Source: Ephydatia muelleri
Taxonomy: Eukaryota; Porifera; Demospongiae; Spongillida; Spongillidae
Assembly (NCBI GenBank): GCA_013339895.1
Contig: JABACO010000021.1
Coordinates: forward strand, 7,155,174-7,219,173
DNA: 64,000 nucleotides
Reading direction: 5' to 3'
Shown: one piece after another, positions 50,303 to 60,966 of the stretch
Layout of the letters: every line of letters starts with the position of its first letter
How positions within the stretch are numbered: position 1 is the stretch's first letter
Notes under the pieces: generated by a model
Databases searched by the model: none
What the model was told of the DNA's origin: nothing
What the model saw: the letters and a program-made list of their open reading frames with translations, nothing else
Position numbers and translations under genes: made by a program

Positions 50303-53080
50303 CACACACATAGTCCTTTGACATGTGGGTGAGAGAAATCAACAGTGAGCAATGCTCTCTGGACTTCATGAAGCTGTGCATCTGTGGCCACCCGCGTGTG
50401 GGCAAGTCTTCCCTCAAGGCCTCCCTCAGCAAGAAAGAGGTCGCGCCCACCAACGAGGGGGAGTCCCCCAACACCTTCGGCATCGACGTCTCCCAGGTGA
50501 ACCTCTCAGGATCCTACTTCAGCGTGTGGGATTTCGCCGGCCAGGTCGACAGCTTCATCACCCACCAGTTCTTCATCTCCACTGAGAGCACCATCTTCAC
50601 TGTCATCGTCAACCTGACCACACCCTTCGAGGAGCAGCAGGAGGAGCTGAGGTGGTGGCTAAGCTTCATCAAGGCCAGAAACCTCGGCCAGGTTCCGTTT
50701 GTGGCTAACTCCACTGAGAGCGGGAACTATGTCCCGATGTGCACGAGCGTCCCCGAGCAGCAGCCCCCCAGGAGGCCACTCAGCTCTGGACCCCCGGAGG
50801 AGAGGAGAGAGAGCGTCGTCTCTGAGGATGCCATGTTTTGCAGTGTGGTCCTCCCGGTCCCCGTGGTGGTGATCGGCAGCCATTACGACCTCCTCTCTCC
50901 AGAGGTAGGGCGCAGGGCTCTTGAGAGGCTGCAGGATTTTGCCAACGAGATGAGGGAGCTCTTCAGACTCTACCTGATGCTGTCGGACAGGGTATTCCCT
51001 CTTGCCTGCAACATGCCCAAGTCTGAAGAGATGCACAAGTTGAAGCAAGAGCTGCTGGCTTTACGGTCAAGGCTAATGAAGGTGTGCTTTAATTAAAATG
51101 TAGTATTGCATTGGCAGTGAACCTCAATTTTGCTTTTATTATTTATGTTTTTATTTTTATTTTTTAACGTTTTATTGTTTTTTGCAGTTGCAACCCCAGT
51201 ATCCAAGGGTTGCAATGATGATAGTGAACAGGCTTGAGAGGCTTAAGAGTGAGCAGCCAAAACTGAAGGTGATAGTTTGGGAGCAGTTTGTGGAGATCAT
51301 GCACAATGACGTGAACAGACTCATCACTGAGAGACAGCTCTCCTACTTATGCAAGTGCCTTGCCAATGCAGGAGTGGTAAGTACACTGTGGGTAGAGGAA
51401 TGGGTGTGGTTAGGGGTAGAGCAGGGGAAGGAATAGGGTGTGGTCAGGGAGAAGTTAAGGGAGATGCTGTGATGTTAAAGTGATATTGTACTGGTCATTT
51501 TCAACTCAAGTCCTCCTCCTCCCCATTCTCCCATCTTCGCACACCCTTTGTTAACCTGCAAGATTTTATCTTATGATAGAGGCAGGGTAGGAGTTATGGA
51601 TAAAGGTGTGCTTTGCTAGTAAATACTTCATAGATACCGATATGCTGCTGCTGTTGTCAAAATGCTTCCTTCACCCCTCCCTCTCCCTCCCTGCTCCACA
51701 CTCCTCACCCACCCACCAGGTGGTCTACTTTGACCAGGGTGCTCTGGGCAACTACGTTTTCATCGACCCCCTGTGGTTGTGCCGAGACGTGTTGGGGAAG
51801 GCCCTGGCGCCAGAGGGGTTCCCCCAGGCCCAAATCGCGCCTCTGCAGGCCCCCGCCATCAAGGAAGAGGTGATCAAGGCACGTCTGGCGGAGCACATGG
51901 ACACCAACCACGTCACCGTCATCCTGGAGCTCCTGCAGCGCTTTGACCTCTGCCATCTGGACAAGCGCAAGAAGACTTATCTCTTCCCCTCCTTCTCCAA
52001 GGACTGCTTCGACCTCACCCTCTGGCAGCCAGACAACGGTCTCCACTACATCGGGAGACGGCTCTCCTGCGAGGACGAGACGGACACCTTTCCCCCGGGC
52101 TTCCTGTCCCGCCTCCAGGTTCAGGTCTACAAGCTGCTTCAGATGGACCAGGTCATGCACATGTTCGGGAACTGCTTTTTGGTGGAGGTGGGTGGATACC
52201 AGTGCCTGCTGGTGAAGCTGACCGATAAGGGCAAGACGCTGGACATTGTGGGTCGGGCGAGGGACACGAACAGCCGGGCGTGTCTGGCCCTCATCGACAT
52301 GGTTCAGGGTGCGGTGGCCGCCCTCATCAAGACCTCCTGCCCCACTGTCTTCCTCAACATCAAGGTGGTCAGCTGCAGCGACCTCCAGGCCCACGTCGAC
52401 GACCCTACCATCTACACCATCAACGATGTCATCAGGGGAGAGTCCGTTGGGAACAGGAGCGGCAAGACAGAGTCTCTTGTGGATCTGCTCTATTTTGGGG
52501 ACCAGAACCTCAGGACTTCCTACAGCTCCCAGCACACGCCGATATCACACATTCGGGGGGAAGACATCGAGAAACTGGAGGAGCTTTTGGACGACGGAGA
52601 GAAGGTTTGTGTGCGTGCATTGTGTGCTTACGTATACATACACCTGCATGTGTCCAAAGTACTATATGGTCATGTATTTACAGTCTAACTCAGCATCCAC
52701 TTAGCCCATGTCATAGGTCTGTACTGTCGCAACTCCCATCATATTATGACTCTTGGGTGGGTGGGTTAGTCTGTACAAACTTGGGTTAGACTGTACAAAC
52801 TTTTCACTGTATTCCACACTTTGTGGTGTTAAACTGCTGACTAACTTGTAGCGATTGTTGTTCGATGTTTATTCTCTAGACGTGGCGTGACCTAGCCAAA
52901 GAACTGGGTCTGGGTGCGTACATCAAGCTGCTAGAGGGCAAGAGGCCTCACTCCACAAGGATGTTGCTTCTCAAGTACGGGGAGAGACCCAGGTGGACTC
53001 TGGAAAGCCTGCTGTCTGCGCTGAAGAGAATAGACAGGCTGGACGCTTGGGCTCTCCTGCGCAGTCATTATGTGTCATGA
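47068..53080 (+). CDS. DAPK1-like ROCO protein: ankyrin-Roc-COR-death, 5' end not found
   Basis: Eleven exons, all phase 0: 47068-47163, 48106-48207, 48369-48470, 48698-48799, 49361-49468, 49528-49662, 49855-49938, 50314-51081, 51188-51376, 51720-52604 and 52880-53080 (stop TGA); 923 residues. Exons 1-6 each hold about one ankyrin repeat (for example [44 protein letters not shown]). The exon at 50314 starts the Roc GTPase: P-loop [10 protein letters not shown]3 motif DFAGQ, G4-like GSHYD. COR follows ([20 protein letters not shown]). The last exon is a death domain ([10 protein letters not shown]...[14 protein letters not shown]). Order and C-terminal sequence resemble human DAPK1, a cytoskeleton-associated pro-death kinase, but no kinase or calmodulin-binding region is visible. 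ROCO proteins bind GTP and dimerise through COR. The start codon is unknown; the first listed exon begins at an acceptor. Confidence 0.9.
47180..47362. repeat. Minisatellite of TATACTGGGG/TATACTGGAG (ROCO intron)
   Basis: An irregular 10-12 bp repeat with GTATGTTGGGG variants, in the first visible intron. Confidence 0.9.
47582..47667. repeat. (CA)n microsatellite (ROCO intron)
   Basis: About 86 bp of uninterrupted CA. Confidence 0.95.
47806..48010. repeat. GGGAACACAAGGGAACATGG minisatellite (ROCO intron)
   Basis: About 10-20 bp units of GGGAACACA and GGGAACATG. Produces Pro-rich spurious frames on the minus strand. Confidence 0.9.
48638..48690. repeat. (GT)n ending at a splice acceptor (ROCO intron)
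   Basis: Uninterrupted GT run immediately before TGCTTTGCAG (acceptor at 48697). Confidence 0.95.
49072..49350. repeat. CACACATG compound repeat ending at a splice acceptor (ROCO intron)
   Basis: About 280 bp of ACACATGCAC units, running to TTCTATACAG (acceptor at 49360). Confidence 0.95.
49953..50312. repeat. (GT)n followed by (CA)n in one ROCO intron
   Basis: GT from 49953 to about 50087 and CA from about 50165 to 50310, with the CA part ending at CACATAG (acceptor at 50313). The transcript could fold back on itself, as GU and AC tracts are complementary. Confidence 0.95.
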
Positions 53081-54232
53081 AACTAGCCCAGTAGCAACAA
53101 AAAAAAAAAAACCTTTTTTGATTTTCACTTTCTTGTATATTTAATAATTACATTTCTGATATATTAGTATTATTATTGGTGTTGTGAATCAAACATGATT
53201 AATTTGTGTTGCATTGTGTGTGTGTGTGTGTGGGGGGGGGGGGGGGGAGAGGCACAATTGGATAATAAGAGGCAAAGCCACAAAGGAATATCTGAGTACC
53301 CTACACACAAGTAAAGGAACTACCTTGCAATTCACAAACTGAATGGCATGCATGTAAAGACTGCGACCATTGAGGTTTCAGGGAATAGGTATGACCTGCT
53401 ACTGGGCCCAATACCTAACATCTGTACCAACAAATCAAGCACCAAAAATGTCAAAGAGTGTATAGAAATCAAATCCACTTCAGACATCGCTAGTGCATTG
53501 AAATGAGACAGCTGCTCGGCCTAAAATCCTATTAGCCGTGCCTCTTACATTACAAACTGTTCTGGTGATGAATCTAAAAGATGCAACTACTCTACCTCTA
53601 GAAACAGCCATTACAAGTAGCCTAGAGTGATCACCCAAGGGGTCAGTCTTGTTTGGTCACTGATACTACAGAGGCAATACAGATGGTGGTGTAATGAACG
53701 CTTGCAGAGTATAACTTTTCAGGTCCATCCAGAACTGATCACAATTAGGAGATAACCACTATACCCACACGAATGTTCCGACTGGGTCTGGTTAAGAAAC
53801 CACGAGAATCAAATGACGAAAGCTGCCTTGATACACACAGGTCTACACACAGGTCAGAATGCAGCTGGATACACATACGATCACATGATCTTGTGTATGC
53901 AGAGGGCACATCGAAACTGGTGTCTTGGTATATAATACTACACACACAATCTCCCTATCCCCAAATCCACACAACATAGGCTACAAAGCTAAAGGTGTTG
54001 AATATACAAATAGATCCTGTTATGTGCTGGTCTGCAGGGACCTCTCTTCAGTCAGTCACCATGGTGATGGGTAGGATTGAACACAAAGACACTATACACA
54101 CATACAAAGTTGAAACATACCCACACAAAAAGCAAGCCAGAGTTACACCACATCACCAAGCGGTCGTGTGGCATCCACACACAAAACTACACATACATAC
54201 ATCGCCTTCAGCATCTACACAGCTGGGTGACC
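53081..54232. other. No gene recognised
   Basis: 3' flank of the ROCO gene and the spacer to LAMTOR4. Contains an A-run at 53099-53111, a TG/G run at 53215-53247, and AT-rich DNA. Confidence 0.5.
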
Positions 54233-54683
54233 TTAGGCATCTTTGTTCATCTTCTTCACAATATGGACCTTTTGGTTCCAGACGCAAGCCACAAGGGTGT
54301 AGTCCCGAAAAACAACTGGAGCGGGCCAAACGTGAATGTCACGTGCAATATCAAACCCGCGGCTACACGAACCTGACATACGATGGAAGTTTCCTTTGCG
54401 GTCTGTGCTGCATGTGTTCATTAGCTTCCCGCAGTTCTGCACCATCTGTAGAACGACGCCTGCAGTTCGTTCGTCATTCTGAAGTTCTCCCGCAGACTTA
54501 ACACAAAAACAATAGGTTTTTGTTAATGGCGGGAACCAGCATTCAGCTTTTCTCAGTTACCTGAAGTACTGTTCCGTCTGCGTTGACGACCAGATAGCCT
54601 ACCTGACCAGGGACCGTTTCTAGCCCTGACTGTGTATATGGGGTATAAAAGGGGCAAGAAGATCACCTTACATTACTCACCAT
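54233..54683 (-). CDS. LAMTOR4, Ragulator subunit
   Basis: Start codon 54683-54681 is followed at once by an intron (ATG|GTGAGT). Further exons are 54629-54561, 54496-54373 and 54315-54233 (stop TAA); 92 residues (human about 99). MSGLETVPGQVGYLVV aligns with the human N-terminus, ELQNDERTAG with the LENDEQAA helix, and FHRMSVVFRDYTLVACVW...VHIVKK with the C-terminal strands. The last intron is only 57 nt; if retained, the frame stays open and adds 19 codons, but splicing restores the conserved RMSVVF. LAMTOR4 is a roadblock-fold subunit of the lysosomal Ragulator complex that anchors Rag GTPases for mTORC1 activation. NOP16 ends 102 bp upstream on the same strand. Confidence 0.87.
54644..54651 (+). 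promoter_or_regulatory. TATAAAAG box on the plus strand, inside LAMTOR4 intron 1
   Basis: A consensus TATAAAAG followed by GGGC, antisense to LAMTOR4. Any plus-strand transcript from it would run antisense through NOP16. Function not shown; may be chance. Confidence 0.2.
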
Positions 54684-54785
54684 AGCCTTTTTGGCGGATT
54701 GAATAACGCTTAAATAGATACGATGACACATATACGGCATAATGACGCTACGTACTACACAACAGAGATGCGAACAATGCACACG

Positions 54786-55127
54786 TTAGATGTTGAGTTC
54801 TTGAGCTTCTTGAAAGTATTTTGATTTCAGGAATTGCTGACACTTTCTCTTCAGCTGCCCTGAGGTTAGCTGCTTATGATTTAGCTTGTCTCGGCTCATT
54901 TTCTAACAGTGGGAATGAAAAAACCTGTCATCAATCCATAATATGATACACTAACTTCATAATCTTCATTATATGTGGAGATCATCGTTGCAAGGAATTT
55001 GGCATCACTTCGGGACATCAATGTGAACACTTTGTCAGTTTCTGCTCCATGAGGCTGTTTTGCTAGTGCTTCAAGTTCTATCATGAGGGCAAATTGCAAC
55101 AGTCAAGTCTCTACACACAACAAATAT

Positions 55128-55214
<87 letters not shown>

Positions 55215-55971
55215 CACACACACACTGCAATGTCAATTATTGTTACCACCATTGTCACATAGATAACGCAACGCTTGCATGCAACTGTAAAATGCATAAA
55301 ATTGTTCACATCACATATCCCATACCAGGAATAATCGAAGCACTTTTCACCACACTTTCTTGGGGCTGTACTGGTGTTTCCCCCCCAACGCTGACTCCCT
55401 GAGAGTGTGGTGTGGGAGAGAAGTGAACGGCATGGAGTAAGGAAGGGTGGTGGTGATGTAAGGTGTTAGGATGATGTGACATTAGCTAGGCGCTTTTTTT
55501 TTTCCCCTTCTGAACACAGCTCCAACTTAAGCCTAAATAATGTTCAATTTCAATGGTGCCACCAAACATCACATTACTGTAAAGATGTGGACACGGCAGA
55601 AGGCCGGATAGATATTGGTTGCGGGAATAGAGAGACGTTTTCTTTCAGTACCATCAACGGAACGTTGCTTGTCGTACAACTTACTGTAATTTGTTTCGGT
55701 ATAGGAATCGCAACATTCGGATCGAACGCCAATCCAAGGTCTTCAAGATTCTGTCTAACAGACTTCGAGAGGTCCCATCTTTCTTTGACAATCTCCCTAC
55801 ATTCAAAAACGAGGCTCTAATTTCTCGTTCCAAGAAACAACAAACGCAAGTGCCGATGAACCCTTACATCTGGGGAACTGTCTTCCTTCTGTTCTTTTTA
55901 GCCTTCTGCCCAGGTTTAGTCGTGTTAACCTTAGGTTTCCTCCGCGAATTTCTCCGACGAACTCCAGCCAT
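54786..55971 (-). CDS. NOP16, nucleolar ribosome biogenesis protein
   Basis: Five exons: 55971-55868, 55814-55685, 55398-55326, 55077-54956 and 54902-54786 (stop TAA), phases 2, 0, 1, 0; 181 residues (human 178). It opens with a basic stretch (MAGVRRRNSRRKPK...KKNRRK). WDLSKSVRQNLEDLGLAFDP matches the human WDHAKSVRQNLAEMGL region, and the C-terminal part reads TMISTYNEDYE then KMSRDKLNHKQLTSGQLKRK, as in human EDYKAMARD...PKQIRSK. NOP16 is a component of pre-60S particles in the nucleolus. Intron 1 is about 53 nt. Intron 3 contains a long CA repeat. The plus strand across exons 1-2 carries a longer open frame that is only the antisense shadow. Confidence 0.87.
55127..55227. repeat. (CA)n microsatellite in NOP16 intron 3
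   Basis: About 100 bp CA with one CAAACA interruption, close to the exon 4 acceptor. Confidence 0.95.
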
Positions 55972-57004
55972 TACTGTACAACTCCACGTGCGGTTGTCTC
56001 GGTCCCAGGCCCAGTTGGAGCAGCTGTCGCTTGGAAATATTGTCGCCGTGGACAACCGGACTTGTAATAGTAAAAGCAAATGCTCCACTACGCTTAAAGT
56101 TACGTTCTGCAGTGTATGTAAAACTCTTGTTCTTTTATTTAGGAATGATTATGGTATAGGTGTATAGTTCACAAATGATCTGGCACATACGCCTAGGATC
56201 GACCATTGTACCAAAGATAATATTATCTCTGATTGTACCAACCCTACTAGCTCCTCTCGACAACGCAGATTTTAAAAATTCCACGTGATGCACGTAACTA
56301 AGGATAGCGCATGATGTATGGCTAATTAAAAATTCAGCGCCTTACAACTCCATGACAGATACTCCGATTCTCAGTGCGTAAGAAAAAAAGTGTACAGGAC
56401 ATTTCAAACTTCTAGAATATTGTGGAATTTGAAATCTTGATGCATTAGGTCCCTTTTCGCGGAAACGCTCCCATAGTATCACTGCTGAGTGCTACCTATA
56501 AATAATACAACACATTACGCAAACAGAAATACAAGTAACACAAACTCCCCATTGGTCAGATAAAAACTAAGTGGACAAAGATCGCGGCACTTAACGGTCA
56601 CAGCAAAAATAACGCGTCGCGGAATTAATTCTTGATTAATCACTCGGGTATCAAAAATTAATTGGACTTTTTTTTTTTTTTTGAGCCTATTTAATCTTGT
56701 TTTTTAAGTGTTCGATAAGGTTAACTCATTTGACGTACCCTTCATTCATTCTTTGCACATGCACATATTATTATTTTAAAAGGAAATCATCTGTATTTAA
56801 GTTTATCAGTAGCGATTTTATGTCATGACCACACCTCTTTCCAAGCATCTGCATGGGGAACCCCAGTCATTTTATTGGTATAGCAAATTGAATTAAATTT
56901 GATACACTGCATCATATTAATTTACTTCTGAAGACAGTATACTGTATACAAAAAGCAAATACAGTTCACACAAATAACAACATGCATACATGGGCCACCA
57001 TAGA
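55972..57004. other. No gene recognised
   Basis: Upstream region of NOP16 and 3' flank of the second TNF gene. AT-rich, with a T-run at 56669-56682. Confidence 0.5.
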
Positions 57005-58028
57005 TCATTGTTGGTAAGATATGAGGTAGACATCAAAGAACGTGGCAGTGGAAAGTGAATATGGACAACATGGGGCACCCTGGACACTTCCTGCAGGAGG
57101 CTTTGGAACCACCACCTTGATCTTGCCTCCAGTGCATAGCTTGACCACAAGGGAACTGTGTGTGGTGACAGTGGGCAGTTCCACTGATCCATCAGCAGGG
57201 GAAGCGTAAGACTGTGAATATACTCTACTGCGAGAGTTAGCATTGCAGTTTGAATTGACGAGCACTTGATGAAAGACAGCCCTGTTCTGTGCCACAGACT
57301 TGTCCACTTGGAAGTACACCTGGCTTGATATGAAGTAGTACCCACTTTGTGGTACCTGCAGTGATTGGTCACTAGCACTGAAGTTCATGCCTCCATCAAC
57401 AAAGGCCACACCATCAACACTGCTGCATTCCCAAGAGAGGCCATAATAATGTTGGTCTGAGAAAAGACGTGCACCGGAATGTAAATGTGTACATACAACT
57501 CCACTCCATCTTACTATCGCCATACGACGCGCTTGAGGTGAATCCTCTAACGTGGGCAGCAGGTATTGACTGTATGAAAAAATACTGATAGGAACTGCTA
57601 CACTGAATTAATGCATCTTTACCGAATCGTTGCTCGAATTACAGGATTGCGGGCCTATTTGTTGAGCTGTAGGTGATACGTTAACGATTGGGTTATTGAC
57701 TCAATAACCTACCGTTTCCGCCTAACTGCGACCTCTGCGCACGTGAGATTATAGACAGCAGCTGCGAACTCTGCGCACGACAGGGTGAAATTAACTAACT
57801 ACAGGTTATATAGTATATTACCTCATTTCTGCCTCCGTCTGCACCCACGGTCACAGATGCAGAACCATACTTGAGATGCACAGCCAATACCAGACAGAGC
57901 GCAGCTAATAATAATGCAGCTGCAAGCACCAAGAGAATTTTCGGCTGAGTAAGCCCAACGCGAACTGTTCCACGGGGGAAGATGAAGTCTTCTTTGCTGA
58001 TCATTGTTAACACCAGGCGCTGCTGCAT
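57005..58028 (-). CDS. TNF-family ligand, second locus
   Basis: Exons: 58028-57822, 57569-57515 and 57456-57005 (stop TGA); phases 0 and 1; about 237 residues. ATG at 58028 opens a cytoplasmic segment and a long membrane anchor (PKILLVLAAALLLAALCLVL). IPAAHVRG starts the TNF homology domain and ATFFDVYLISYQQ ends it. A further 44-bp exon at 57666-57623 (QIGPQSCNSSNDS, similar to the stalk exon of the first gene) would fit only if exon 1 used a GTGCAG donor six codons earlier; this is unresolved. The N-terminal exon is unrelated to that of the 7-kb gene, but 57072-57433 is identical to 7171-7532. Confidence 0.87.
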
Positions 58029-58284
58029 GATATCATTGCCACCTTCAGCTCTATATTTATATGAATGGAACTAAAGGTTTCCCAAACTTCGTGTATCCGT
58101 GCTGGAATGTAGTTGTCACAATCGATTAGGTGTTTGTTCGGTCCAGTTGTGATGGTTACAGCCTATAATGGCGTTGCGGTGAAGTACTGCAACCAAGGGA
58201 CTGTTCGAACCTCTCTATTGCTACGGCTGTGTTAGGGTGCAATGTACTGTATGATGTATGTACTGTTTTTTCTTTGGAGCGAGG

Positions 58285-58462
<178 letters not shown>

Positions 58463-59462
58463 NNNNNNNNNNNNNNNNNNNNNNNNNNNNNNNNNNNNNN
58501 NNNNNNNNNNNNNNNNNNNNNNNNNNNNNNNNNNNNNNNNNNNNNNNNNNNNNNNNNNNNNNNNNNNNNNNNNNNNNNNNNNNNNNNNNNNNNNNNNNNN
58601 NNNNNNNNNNNNNNNNNNNNNNNNNNNNNNNNNNNNNNNNNNNNNNNNNNNNNNNNNNNNNNNNNNNNNNNNNNNNNNNNNNNNNNNNNNNNNNNNNNNN
58701 NNNNNNNNNNNNNNNNNNNNNNNNNNNNNNNNNNNNNNNNNNNNNNNNNNNNNNNNNNNNNNNNNNNNNNNNNNNNNNNNNNNNNNNNNNNNNNNNNNNN
58801 NNNNNNNNNNNNNNNNNNNNNNNNNNNNNNNNNNNNNNNNNNNNNNNNNNNNNNNNNNNNNNNNNNNNNNNNNNNNNNNNNNNNNNNNNNNNNNNNNNNN
58901 NNNNNNNNNNNNNNNNNNNNNNNNNNNNNNNNNNNNNNNNNNNNNNNNNNNNNNNNNNNNNNNNNNNNNNNNNNNNNNNNNNNNNNNNNNNNNNNNNNNN
59001 NNNNNNNNNNNNNNNNNNNNNNNNNNNNNNNNNNNNNNNNNNNNNNNNNNNNNNNNNNNNNNNNNNNNNNNNNNNNNNNNNNNNNNNNNNNNNNNNNNNN
59101 NNNNNNNNNNNNNNNNNNNNNNNNNNNNNNNNNNNNNNNNNNNNNNNNNNNNNNNNNNNNNNNNNNNNNNNNNNNNNNNNNNNNNNNNNNNNNNNNNNNN
59201 NNNNNNNNNNNNNNNNNNNNNNNNNNNNNNNNNNNNNNNNNNNNNNNNNNNNNNNNNNNNNNNNNNNNNNNNNNNNNNNNNNNNNNNNNNNNNNNNNNNN
59301 NNNNNNNNNNNNNNNNNNNNNNNNNNNNNNNNNNNNNNNNNNNNNNNNNNNNNNNNNNNNNNNNNNNNNNNNNNNNNNNNNNNNNNNNNNNNNNNNNNNN
59401 NNNNNNNNNNNNNNNNNNNNNNNNNNNNNNNNNNNNNNNNNNNNNNNNNNNNNNNNNNNNNN
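58463..59462. other. Scaffold gap, exactly 1000 N
   Basis: Third fixed-size gap. The left flank is (GA)n; the right flank is unique sequence. Confidence 1.
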
Positions 59463-59872
59463 GCCGCTGTTCCCAAGCCATTATGAGAGACTGTACTTCT
59501 GATTAACTGCAAAGCGTCAACAAGTTTTCATATAGGATTGATGAAATCATTAAGAAACGTAACTCGCGTAACGGAGAAACGGATCGCTTATCTATTTGTC
59601 GCAATCGAACGACAACACAGTTCCATGTCATAAAACAGTGCGCTTTAGTTTTAGAGAAAGAATGAGTTCCTCGTGCCCAGTCCCGAAAAGTCATAGTCTT
59701 CTTCCTTCTGGAACGTATAAGAACGGTTTTGAAACACGGCAATAGTACCAATCGCTTCATATACACATCCAGAAAGAAAACCTTGTGCGGTAGCAAGTTC
59801 TATATAGGAATTTGTATTTGGCTACAGTGAAATTAATAGCGTTTAGGCAGTATAAAAGAAATCATCATAAGA
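59463..59872. other. No gene recognised
   Basis: Unique AT-rich sequence. The minus-strand frame at 59796-59503 has no recognisable content. Confidence 0.4.
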
Positions 59873-60785
59873 GAACAATCAAGGCTACATTCCGAGCGCT
59901 ATCAAGCGAATCCCGAAAAGAAGAAGGCCTCTGTACGCGACAGCTACAAGGCTGATCCCGAAAAGAATGGCTCTGTACACGACAGCTACAACGCAGATAT
60001 TGAATCTAAGCAATCTGCTAAAAGTAAAAGGCAGCGATATCAAGAGGACCTCGAGGAGAACCGTGCTGCTAAAAGGCAGCGATATCAAGAGGACCTCGAG
60101 ACCTCGAGGAGAACCGTGCTGCTAAAAGGCAGCGATATCAAGAGGACCTCGAGGAGAACCGTGCTGCTAAAAGGCAGCGATATCAAGAGGACCTCGAGGA
60201 GAAAGGTGCTGCTAAAAGGCAGCGATATCAAGAGGACCTCGAGGAGAACCGTGCTGCTAAAAGGCAGCGATATCAAGAGGACCTCGAGGAGAACCGTGCT
60301 GCTAAAAGGCAGCGATATCAAGAGGACCTCGAGGAGAACCGTGCTGCTAAAAAGGCAGAGAGAAGTAGGAGGACAATTCAGCTGACATTAAGGCATCTGA
60401 AAAGAGTCGGTATTGGAATTACCCTGATGCTGTCCGATTGGCTAAACATATGCCATACCAGACCCGTCCAGACTTAAAGCGAGCTGCCGAGGCGACACCG
60501 TATCGCAGGGGTCTTAGAGCTGCCACGACCACCCAAAGGTATGTTATAGCATGTGGTATGTAAAAGCTAAGGGGTACGGATGTGCATGCAACATGTATAA
60601 AACACTAACTTGTGCATGTAAGAGATCAGCTTTCTCCTTTATGACCTGCATGGTCTATTGAATATTGGAGGTGTGATCATTAGAAGGTCGTTTATCTGAT
60701 GAACAATAAGGCTTCCCTAAGTTATACTTGCAGCTCTGTATGCTGCTGTGAGAATGACTGCAACTATCTCCTTCCATATCTATAA
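59873..60785 (+). pseudogene. Gene remnant with 15-residue coiled-coil repeats
   Basis: Plus-strand frame starting EQSRLHSERYQANPEK, then about seven 45-bp units encoding RYQEDLEENRAAKRQ-like repeats (about 60015-60356), then SRYWNYPDAVRLAKHM...YRRGLRAATTTQ ending at a GTATGT donor (60538). A possible next exon at 60734-60785 reads SVCCCENDCNYLL and stops. An 8-bp duplication near 60093-60108 and another shift near 60380 break the frame. Charged YxxNPEK-type repeats are common at the N-terminus of multicopy, transposon-linked proteins in aquatic animals; that link is from memory and unproven here. Confidence 0.4.
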
Positions 60786-60966
60786 ACCACCAAACTCTTG
60801 CACACTAGCGGAGTATAATGATGGTCTAGAAAGAGCATATAGTAAGCTTTTAAATGATGCCTTTCATAAGACCCATCCATTGCTAGCTCAAAGGTTGTTA
60901 CTAGATCAGTCCATGTAGCAGATACGTTACTTGCTAAAGCACCAAGTGCATGATGCATGTCAGTGC

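Noticed and set aside
51705..52535. 276-codon minus-strand frame
   Set aside because: Antisense shadow of the GC-rich COR exon of the ROCO gene; no domain of its own.
54374..54445. Reading LAMTOR4 exons 3 and 4 as one uninterrupted exon
   Set aside because: The 57-nt insertion disrupts a conserved strand, while splicing at GTTCGT/CTCCAG restores family similarity exactly.
55691..56167. 158-codon plus-strand frame with a hydrophobic middle
   Set aside because: It is antisense to NOP16 exons 1-2, whose minus-strand reading gives clear NOP16 motifs with correct splice sites.
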